A DNA stretch of 7,690 nt. Source: CAZWUZ01 sp964637655 [NCBI: uncultured bacterium] (GTDB lineage Bacteria; DAOPZR01). Positions 1-7,690 of this stretch are shown here, in pieces; the stretch's first letter is position 1; the number at the start of each line of letters is the position of its first letter. The stretch spans positions 1-7,690 of the forward strand of contig CAZWUZ010000188.1 of the NCBI GenBank assembly GCA_964637655.1. Reading direction: 5' to 3'. Both the position numbers and the translations under genes were made by a program. Under the pieces are notes generated by a model that did not search any database, was not told the DNA's origin, and saw only the letters and a program-made list of their open reading frames with translations.

Positions 1-690
1 GGCAGTTACGCCACGCTGCTCGGCAATCTGCGCGGGCTGGCGGCGGCGAAAGCGGAAGCGCGTTCGCTGCTGCCGCAGTTGCAGTGCAGTTTCGTCCTGC
101 TGGAGGAAAACCTCGACGAAATCGACTTGTTCATCGAGCGCATGGCGGAATTCTCCCCGCACCGCTTTGTCTTTATGCATCGCGACTGGGCGACGCCGCC
201 GCCGGAGCGGCGGGGGGCGGTGACTGCCGCGCTGCGGCGGGCGCTGGCAGCGTGTGTCCGGCACCGCGCGCTGTTCGAGGAAGTGCCCGCCTGCTGCCTG
301 TCACCGCAGGAGATCGGGGACGCCTATGGCGTCGTTCTGCCGCCGTTGCCGGGGCCGGCGCGCTGCCGCGACCCGTGGCACTTCCTGCGGCTGACGCCCG
401 CGGGCGACATTTTCCGCTGTGTCAATACGCAGGTGGCGGCCGGGAACATCCGGCAGGAGGATATCGCCGCGGTGTGGAACGGCGGGGAATATGTGCGACT
501 GCGGGAAAAACTTGCCGGGGATGAGCCGTACGGACATTGTCGCGCGTGCGGCCTGTTTACCGGCGGCAACGTCCGCTACCGCCGCTGGCGTGAGCAGGTT
601 GATAAACTGCTGGCTGCCGCGCTGCCGCCGGCAACGGGCAACGGTACACGGGGGATCATGCAATCCCGGCAGGGCGCTGATGGCCGCTGA
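1..690 (+). CDS. Radical SAM protein, C-terminal part with SPASM-type Fe-S domain (5' truncated by window edge)
   Basis: The reading frame is open from base 1 and ends at TGA 688-690, so 229 C-terminal residues are visible and the true start lies upstream. The CxxxCxxC motif that binds the S-adenosylmethionine cluster would be in the missing part. What is visible is the end of a radical SAM barrel (about bases 1-180) followed by a SPASM-like module. That module has Cys codons at 364, 418, 538 and 547, giving C-x17-C-x39-C-x2-C. The surrounding text is typical of the family: DPWHFLRLTPAGDIFRCVN, then a GNI..EDIAAVWNG stretch, then HCRACG. In this family the C-terminal cysteines hold an auxiliary [4Fe-4S] cluster, and members modify peptides or small substrates by radical chemistry. 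Only four SPASM cysteines are clear, so one auxiliary cluster is more likely than two. The substrate cannot be told. The 3' end overlaps the next gene by 11 nt, which suggests co-translation. Family call is firm; specific function is unknown. Confidence 0.87.
   Translation, partial: GSYATLLGNLRGLAAAKAEARSLLPQLQCSFVLLEENLDEIDLFIERMAEFSPHRFVFMHRDWATPPPERRGAVTAALRRALAACVRHRALFEEVPACCLSPQEIGDAYGVVLPPLPGPARCRDPWHFLRLTPAGDIFRCVNTQVAAGNIRQEDIAAVWNGGEYVRLREKLAGDEPYGHCRACGLFTGGNVRYRRWREQVDKLLAAALPPATGNGTRGIMQSRQGADGR
671..674 (+). promoter_or_regulatory. Ribosome binding site for the YkgJ-type gene
   Basis: AGGG lies 5 nt upstream of ATG 680. It supports this start over the longer open frame that runs back to 419, which would overlap the radical SAM gene by some 270 bases and has no family-like sequence. 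Confidence 0.5.
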
Positions 691-1795
691 CTTGCCGCTG
701 ACGCTGCCGGAGGCGGACTGGCAGTGCGCGGGGTGCGGCGAATGCTGCCGCACCGACTGGATTGTGCCGGTGGACCCGCAGGTGGCGGCGCAGCTCGACG
801 GGTGGTATCACGGGTCGGCAACGCAGGCGACGGCCGACCCGGAACTGCTGCAGCTCAAGCATGGCGGCGCCGACTGCGTCTTCATGCTTCCGGACAACCA
901 CTGCCGCATTCACCGCGCACACGGCTATGACGCCAAGCCGCTCGCCTGCCGGCTCTTCCCTGTCGCGCTGGTGCGCACGCCTGACAGCATCGACCTGAGT
1001 TTCGCGTGGGACTGCCCGCAGGTGCTGCCGCAGCGCGCACCGTCGGTGGCAGCGCGCGCAACCGGCGAACGGCTCGCGGCGGCGGCGGGGGAACGCATTC
1101 CGCAGATAGCGGCGCCGCACGGCAGCCGCGGTCCGCTGGCGTGGGAGACGTACCGCCGTTTTCGCGACTGGTATGCCGATGAACTGACGGGGCAGGCGCG
1201 GGTGCGTGACCTGGTGCGCCTGCTGGTGCGCGCGGCGGACACGGTGGACGACGCGTGGCAGATGCCGGACGCGGGAGAGCGGGTCGATCTGATGCTTCCC
1301 TGCGGGGACGACCCGCTGGCGCGGCGGCGCGCGCTGGTGCTGCTGCTGCGCCTCGCGGAACAGTGGTTCAAACTTCCCCCGTCGCGGCAGAGCAGCCGCA
1401 GCATGTCGTTCGCCCCCGCCGGCTGGACGCTGCCGGTGAGCGAGCTCGAACGGCTGATGGAATCGCTCGAGGCGGAAGCAGAAGACCTGCTACGCTGCTA
1501 TCTGCGCGAGCAGTTGCGGCGGCAGGCGCTGGCGCGCGGCGGCACACTGGCGGAAAACGCGCGCCTGTTTGCTGTTGCCTACCGGCTGACACTGCTCTTC
1601 GCTGCGGCAGCGGCACTGCAGATGTCGCGCGCGCGTATCGACCGTGACGCGCTGCTGCAGGGAGCACGGCAGTGCGACCGCTACTTCTCGCTGCATTTGC
1701 GGCTGGCCGGACAGGGGCTGCTGGCGGATACGGCGCGCGGCTGGCTGCGCTCGCTGCTGACGGGGCGGCAGTTCCTGCGAACGGTGGTCGGCTGA
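680..1795 (+). CDS. YkgJ-family cysteine cluster protein with long C-terminal extension
   Basis: This is a 371-residue protein. The N-terminal 115 residues carry the YkgJ/UPF0153 signature: CAGCGECC (Cys16, 19, 22, 23), then Cys66 and Cys75, a KPLACRLFP block with Cys90, and Cys112. These eight cysteines are expected to chelate zinc or an iron-sulfur cluster. The family is widespread and its biochemical role is poorly defined. Residues from about 120 to 371 are not part of the usual small YkgJ domain. They are Arg/Leu/Ala-rich, look mostly alpha-helical and contain no motif I recognise; no signal peptide or clear membrane helix is evident. The start at ATG 680 is chosen because of the AGGG at 671-674 and because family similarity begins within 16 residues. 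It overlaps the radical SAM gene by 11 nt, and the following gene begins 1 nt after its stop. Co-expression with a radical SAM/SPASM enzyme makes a role in Fe-S chemistry or in handling the same substrate plausible, but that is inference. Confidence 0.85.
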   Translation: MAADLPLTLPEADWQCAGCGECCRTDWIVPVDPQVAAQLDGWYHGSATQATADPELLQLKHGGADCVFMLPDNHCRIHRAHGYDAKPLACRLFPVALVRTPDSIDLSFAWDCPQVLPQRAPSVAARATGERLAAAAGERIPQIAAPHGSRGPLAWETYRRFRDWYADELTGQARVRDLVRLLVRAADTVDDAWQMPDAGERVDLMLPCGDDPLARRRALVLLLRLAEQWFKLPPSRQSSRSMSFAPAGWTLPVSELERLMESLEAEAEDLLRCYLREQLRRQALARGGTLAENARLFAVAYRLTLLFAAAAALQMSRARIDRDALLQGARQCDRYFSLHLRLAGQGLLADTARGWLRSLLTGRQFLRTVVG

Positions 1796-1796
1796 C

Positions 1797-2063
1797 ATGA
1801 CAACAAAACAGAAGTATCGCAACGCGGTCTATATCGTGCGCTGTAGCGACGGTACGCTCTATACGGGGTGGACCAACGACCTGCCGCGACGCCTGGTGGC
1901 GCATAACACGGGGACGGGGGCGCGCTATACGCGCGGACGCGGCCCGGTGACCCTGGCCTATTGCGAGACGTTCCGCCTGCGTCGCTCTGCCATGCGGCGC
2001 GAAGCTGCCATCAAGCGGCTGCCGCGCGCGGCCAAACTGGCGTTGCTGCAGGAGCAGGCGTGA
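1797..2063 (+). CDS. GIY-YIG nuclease superfamily protein, YhbQ/UPF0213 type
   Basis: This 88-residue protein consists of a single GIY-YIG domain, the normal size for stand-alone UPF0213/YhbQ-like proteins. The two signature strands read VYIV (residues 11-14) and LYTG (21-24). They are followed by the conserved Arg region LPRRL (29-33, Arg31/Arg32) and a C-terminal helix RREAAIKRL with Glu69, the expected metal-binding residue. The key positions of a GIY-YIG nuclease active site are therefore present. Family members cleave or nick DNA, or are presumed to; the physiological role of the stand-alone bacterial type is not settled, with DNA repair or processing often suggested. The start ATG 1797 lies 1 nt after the upstream stop, with only a weak Shine-Dalgarno (GGTGG 1783-1787), so translation probably depends on coupling. 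Its stop TGA overlaps the next ATG by one base. Such genes are often passengers in unrelated operons, so the neighbours say little about its job. Confidence 0.9.
   Translation: MTTKQKYRNAVYIVRCSDGTLYTGWTNDLPRRLVAHNTGTGARYTRGRGPVTLAYCETFRLRRSAMRREAAIKRLPRAAKLALLQEQA
2050..2054 (+). promoter_or_regulatory. Ribosome binding site for the membrane protein gene
   Basis: AGGAG sits 8 nt before ATG 2063, inside the end of the GIY-YIG gene. It decides the start at 2063 rather than the longer frame open back to 1961, whose extra residues are the out-of-frame reading of the nuclease gene. A GTG at 2060 immediately precedes the ATG but would gain only one residue. Confidence 0.65.
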
Positions 2064-3811
2064 TGGACCGCGCCCGCTGGCTGGCGCTGCTGCTCTTTGT
2101 GGTGCTGGCGGCAGCCGGCACCTGGCCGGTGCTCCCGACCATCGGGCGCGCGCTCCCCGGCGACGGGGGCGACGCCTATCACGGCGCGTGGGCGATGTGG
2201 TGGCTGGCGGAGAGCGTGGCGGGGCGCCTCGACCTGTTCGACTGCCGCCTGCTCTTTTATCCCGTCGGGGTGTCGCGCGCCAATGATTCGCTGTCGCTGA
2301 GCAACGGCATCATCGCGCTGCCGCTGCAGTGGTCGCTCGGGCTTGCCCCCGCCTACACCATCCTCTTCCTGCTGTCATTCGCGCTGGGCGGCTGGGCGGC
2401 GTACCTGCTGGCGCGCGCGGTGCATGTCCCGTCCGGCCCGGCGCTGCTGGCCGGCATCGTCTTTGCCTTTGCCCCGTACCACGTGGCGCATTCCCTCGGG
2501 CATCTCGACCTGATGCCGGTGCACTGGGTGGCGTTCTTTTTCCTCGCGTTGCTGCAGGTGCTGCGCGGGCGCGGCGGGCTGTGGCCCCTCTGGGCGGGCC
2601 TGTTCTTCACGCTGGCGGCACTGAGCGCCTGGTACTACCTGCTCTACCTGATGCTGGCGGCGGTGACGGCGTGGCTGCTCTGCCTGCTGACACACCGGGT
2701 ACGACTGCGTGACGGGCGCTGGTGGCGCGGCTGCCTGCTGGCGGCGCTGGTCGCGGTGCTGCTGCTCGCGCCCGTGGTGGTGCCGGTGGTGCTGACCTGG
2801 CAGCGGCAGGGCTTTGTGGCGACGGAGGATGCCGCGTGGTATTCCGCGCGCTACGCCGCGGATATCGCCGCGCTGCTGACCCCGCCGCGCTATCACCTGC
2901 TGCTGGGCAGCCGCGTGCAGGAATTCTACGCGCAGACGCTGCTGGCCAACGAGGTGGAAGGGACGGTCTATCTCGGGCTGCCGGCGTTGCTGCTGGCGTG
3001 GTACGGACTGGCGCGCGGGACGGGACGCTGGCGCTGGTGGGCGGCGGGCGGTGCGCTGGCGGCGCTGGTGCTCGCACTCGGCCCGCTGCCGCTCTGGCGC
3101 GGCGAGCCGCTGGCGGGACTCAAACTACCCTACTGGTACCTGCTGCAACTGCCGCTTTTTGCGCATCAGCAGGCGGCATCGCGCGCCATGGTGCTGACGT
3201 ATCTCGGGGTGGCACTGCTGGCGGCGGCCGGGGCGCAGGCACTGCACGCGCGACTGCAGGCGGCACGCTCGCGCCACGTGCGTGCCGCCGCACAGGTGTT
3301 TCTGCTCGGGGCTGGCGCCCTGCTGCTGCTTGATTACCTCTGCCTGCCGTACCCGACCTCGCCGGCGACCGTGCCGGCGTTCTATCACCGCCTGGCGGCT
3401 GATACGCGGGCGGGGGTGCTGCTCGAACTCCCCGGCCTGTCGCGCAGCACGTGGCAGTATTACCAGACCGTGCACCGGCGCCCGCTGATCAACGGCTACG
3501 TCTCGCGCATCCCCGCGGCGAGCCGGCGCGCGGCTGACGGGGTGCCGCTCTTCCGCTTCCTGTTCAATACCGACCTGCAACGCGCCATCGGGCGGGGCGA
3601 GGTGACGGCGGTGGCAGAGCATGGGCACATACCGTCGGCGCGCGACCTCGCCACGCTGCAGGCCTACGGGGTCAGTCATGTCATCCTGCATCATGATGCC
3701 GACCCGCTGCAATTCGGCCCGCTGGCCGCCGCGCTGCGGCGCAGTACCGGCACGGACGGTGTCTGGCAGGACGCACAGACACTGGTGTTCCCTGTTCCGC
3801 CCGGTGGTTGA
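2063..3811 (+). CDS. Polytopic membrane protein, GT-C glycosyltransferase-like
   Basis: This 582-residue protein has roughly ten or eleven predicted membrane helices over residues 6-440 and a soluble C-terminal domain (about 441-582). The first helix spans residues 6-28. It is followed by a loop with the acidic motif GDGGD (33-37) and an aromatic stretch (AYHGAWAMWWL). An acidic motif in the first extracytoplasmic loop is the hallmark of GT-C enzymes, which use lipid-linked sugar donors. Further features shared with uncharacterised bacterial GT-C/YfhO-like proteins are the FAPYHVAHSLGHLDL segment near residue 145 and an LPLFAHQQAASRAMVL segment before the penultimate helices. The C-terminal part contains YGVSHVILHH, like the small alpha/beta tail domain of such proteins. 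Expected location is the inner membrane, with a role in glycan or lipid-linked sugar transfer; donor and acceptor are unknown. The start overlaps the upstream stop as TGATG. Its own stop codon lies inside the -35 box of the next promoter. Membrane topology is certain, GT-C assignment moderate. Confidence 0.75.
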   Translation: MDRARWLALLLFVVLAAAGTWPVLPTIGRALPGDGGDAYHGAWAMWWLAESVAGRLDLFDCRLLFYPVGVSRANDSLSLSNGIIALPLQWSLGLAPAYTILFLLSFALGGWAAYLLARAVHVPSGPALLAGIVFAFAPYHVAHSLGHLDLMPVHWVAFFFLALLQVLRGRGGLWPLWAGLFFTLAALSAWYYLLYLMLAAVTAWLLCLLTHRVRLRDGRWWRGCLLAALVAVLLLAPVVVPVVLTWQRQGFVATEDAAWYSARYAADIAALLTPPRYHLLLGSRVQEFYAQTLLANEVEGTVYLGLPALLLAWYGLARGTGRWRWWAAGGALAALVLALGPLPLWRGEPLAGLKLPYWYLLQLPLFAHQQAASRAMVLTYLGVALLAAAGAQALHARLQAARSRHVRAAAQVFLLGAGALLLLDYLCLPYPTSPATVPAFYHRLAADTRAGVLLELPGLSRSTWQYYQTVHRRPLINGYVSRIPAASRRAADGVPLFRFLFNTDLQRAIGRGEVTAVAEHGHIPSARDLATLQAYGVSHVILHHDADPLQFGPLAAALRRSTGTDGVWQDAQTLVFPVPPGG

Positions 3812-3836
3812 CGACGCGCATGAATTGGGCTATACT
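3808..3836 (+). promoter_or_regulatory. Sigma70-type promoter for the kinase-cyclase operon
   Basis: TTGACG (3808-3813) and TATACT (3831-3836) are separated by exactly 17 bp, each one mismatch from the housekeeping consensus (TTGACA/TATAAT). The expected transcription start is near A3843, giving a leader of about 20 nt before ATG 3863. The stretch is clearly richer in A/T than the flanking genes. The -35 box contains the stop codon (TGA 3809-3811) of the membrane protein gene, so the end of block 1 and the start of block 2 share bases. No clear operator palindrome or CRP-like site was seen. Confidence 0.72.
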
Positions 3837-3850
3837 GATCGTATGTGCAT

Positions 3851-3853
3851 AGG
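3851..3853 (+). promoter_or_regulatory. Weak ribosome binding site for the kinase gene
   Basis: AGG (within AGGCGA) lies 9 nt upstream of ATG 3863. This is a modest Shine-Dalgarno. The start is supported mainly because the hydrophobic anchor begins at residue 3 and no in-frame start precedes it downstream of the promoter. Confidence 0.45.
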
Positions 3854-3862
3854 CGATAGCAT

Positions 3863-6382
<2,520 letters not shown>

Positions 6383-6383
6383 G

Positions 6384-7690
6384 GTGCTGCGCCTGCGCGT
6401 GACGGACGGCGGAGCGGAACGCAGCATCGACCTGCCCGCGGCCGGTACTTTCGTCGTCGGGCGCAGTCCTGACACCGACCTGCCGGTGGGCGACCCGCGC
6501 ATTTCGCGCCGCCACCTGCAGCTGCGCATGGCGGGCGGGAAACTCTACGCGCAGGACCTCGGGTCGTCCAACGGGACGTTCATCAATGATGACAAACTGA
6601 CGGCGGAGCGCGAGGTGCAGGCGGGCGACCGGCTGCGCCTCGGGGCGCTGGAGCTGACGGTGGCAGTGGCAGAGGCCGCCGCCGCGCCCGCCGCGGCGCC
6701 GGACCTCCCGGCGTGCGGCATGGCGGTCGACATGGTCGATGCGCAGGTGAGCGTCATCCGCAAACTCGACCTGGCGTCGGCGCTGCAGGCGGCGGTGAAG
6801 ACCGAACGCCTCTCCGCCATCCACCGGCTGAGCGAGGCGGTCGGCTCGCTGCTCAACCGCGACGCGCTGCTCGACCGGCTGCTGGCGCTGATCAGCGAGA
6901 CGCTGCCGTTCGAGCGCGGGGCGGTGTTGCTCAGCGAGGACGGGAAACTCGTCCCGCGCGCCTGCCGCGAACGCAGCGGGACGGCAGCAGCGCTGCGCGT
7001 GCCGTCGAGCATCGCCGAACAGACGCTGGCGTCGGGAACGGGACTGCTCATCGCCGACACGGGGGCCGACCCGCGTTTTGCCGCGCAGCAGAGCATCGTC
7101 GCGCTCAATATCCGCTCGGCGCTCTGCGTGCCGCTGATCGTGCGCGGCACGCCGCTGGGCATCATCTACGTCGACAGCGGCGCGGCGGCGGGAACCTTCA
7201 CCGAGGACGACCTCAGCTTCCTCTCGGTGGCGGCGGCGCAGGCGGCGCTCTTCATCGACAACCTGAAACTGTTCGCGCGGGTGCAGGAGGAGGAGCGGCA
7301 GCGGGCCAACCTCGCGCGGTTCCTCTCGCCGCGCATCGTCGAGCGCGCACTCGCCTCGCCGGCGGGGATGGCGCTGGGCGGGCAGGCGCAGGCGGCGACG
7401 ATACTCTTTGCCGACATCCGCAACTTCTCGGAACTGACCGCGCGGCTGCCGCCGCAGGACCTGGTTGCGCTGCTCAACGAGTACTTCACCGCCATGACCG
7501 AGGTGGTGTTCCGCTACGAGGGAACGCTCGACAACTTCATCGGTGACGCGCTGATGGCGGAGTTCGGGGTACCCTTCCCGCAGGCCGACGACGCGTTCCG
7601 CGCGGTGACCGCGGCGCAGGAGATGCGGCGGAAACTGACAGAACTGCGCGGACGCTGGACGGCGCGCAACCTGAAGGGGTTCGATATCGG
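6384..7690 (+). CDS. FHA-GAF-class III nucleotide cyclase (3' truncated by window edge)
   Basis: The frame is open from GTG 6384 to the window end, giving 435 codons plus two bases. Residues 1-92 are an FHA domain with the pThr-binding set: Gly26-Arg27, Ser41 and His44 (ISRRH), and GSSNGT (60-65). After an Ala-rich linker and a helix, residues about 146-297 form a GAF domain (SALCVPL, then GIIYVDS and FTEDDLSFL). It lacks the obvious NKxnFx3DE signature of cyclic-nucleotide-binding GAF domains, so its ligand is unknown. A short charged helix and the segment ANLARFLSPRIVERAL lead into the cyclase domain, where FADIRNFSEL supplies metal-binding Asp344 and DNFIGDALMAEFG supplies Asp388. The usual substrate-selecting Lys of DKFIGD is Asn384 here. 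The later catalytic motifs (second base-selecting residue, transition-state Asn/Arg) lie beyond the window, so activity and product (cAMP or cGMP) cannot be judged. No membrane segment is seen; the protein is probably cytosolic and recruited to phosphorylated partners, the adjacent kinase being the obvious candidate. Confidence 0.92.
   Translation, partial: MLRLRVTDGGAERSIDLPAAGTFVVGRSPDTDLPVGDPRISRRHLQLRMAGGKLYAQDLGSSNGTFINDDKLTAEREVQAGDRLRLGALELTVAVAEAAAAPAAAPDLPACGMAVDMVDAQVSVIRKLDLASALQAAVKTERLSAIHRLSEAVGSLLNRDALLDRLLALISETLPFERGAVLLSEDGKLVPRACRERSGTAAALRVPSSIAEQTLASGTGLLIADTGADPRFAAQQSIVALNIRSALCVPLIVRGTPLGIIYVDSGAAAGTFTEDDLSFLSVAAAQAALFIDNLKLFARVQEEERQRANLARFLSPRIVERALASPAGMALGGQAQAATILFADIRNFSELTARLPPQDLVALLNEYFTAMTEVVFRYEGTLDNFIGDALMAEFGVPFPQADDAFRAVTAAQEMRRKLTELRGRWTARNLKGFDI

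Noticed and set aside
419-679. Possible N-terminal extension of the YkgJ-type protein
   Set aside because: The extension lies wholly within the SPASM region of the upstream gene read out of frame. ATG 680 has an AGGG at the right distance.
1961-2062. Possible N-terminal extension of the membrane protein
   Set aside because: It overlaps the conserved end of the GIY-YIG gene, and the hydrophobic first helix starts directly after ATG 2063, which has a good AGGAG.
6713-7546. + strand frame of 277 codons inside the FHA-GAF-cyclase gene
   Set aside because: The sequence is Arg/Ala/Gly-rich and unlike any family. The other frame encodes intact GAF and cyclase motifs.

Overview
This is a compact, very GC-rich bacterial window. 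All genes lie on the + strand and are packed almost without gaps. It holds two whole-gene blocks separated by one short, visibly more AT-rich spacer (about 3812-3862). The spacer carries a textbook sigma70-type promoter (TTGACG, 17 bp, TATACT). The organism cannot be named from the sequence. High GC, Hanks-type kinases, FHA/GAF/class III cyclase proteins and SPASM radical SAM enzymes would fit a deltaproteobacterium-like or PVC-like lineage with a large signalling repertoire, but this is a weak inference. No RNA genes, mobile elements, CRISPR arrays or convincing terminators were seen.

Block 1 (1-3811) contains four genes. They are the C-terminal part of a radical SAM protein with a SPASM-type Fe-S domain (1-690), a YkgJ-type cysteine-cluster protein with a long unexplained C-terminal half (680-1795), a small GIY-YIG nuclease-family protein of the YhbQ/UPF0213 type (1797-2063), and a polytopic membrane protein resembling GT-C glycosyltransferases (2063-3811). 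The junctions are an 11-nt overlap, a 1-nt gap and a 1-nt overlap (TGATG). This looks like one transcription unit entering from upstream of the window. The functions do not form an obvious single pathway, although the first two proteins are both cysteine-rich and metal-binding.

Block 2 (3808-7690) is a signalling module. Its promoter drives a protein with an N-terminal membrane anchor, a long TPR array and a complete C-terminal Ser/Thr kinase domain (3863-6382). One base after its stop codon begins an FHA-GAF-class III nucleotide cyclase protein (6384 to beyond 7690). Because FHA domains read phosphothreonine, the likely logic is that the membrane-tethered kinase phosphorylates itself or a partner, the FHA domain of the cyclase docks on that phosphosite, and cyclic nucleotide output is localised or gated. 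The GAF domain would add a second input.

The most notable points are this kinase/FHA-cyclase pair, the TM-TPR-kinase domain order, and an Asn in the cyclase where cAMP-forming enzymes usually have the adenine-selecting Lys. The individual families are known; novelty, if any, lies in the combination.
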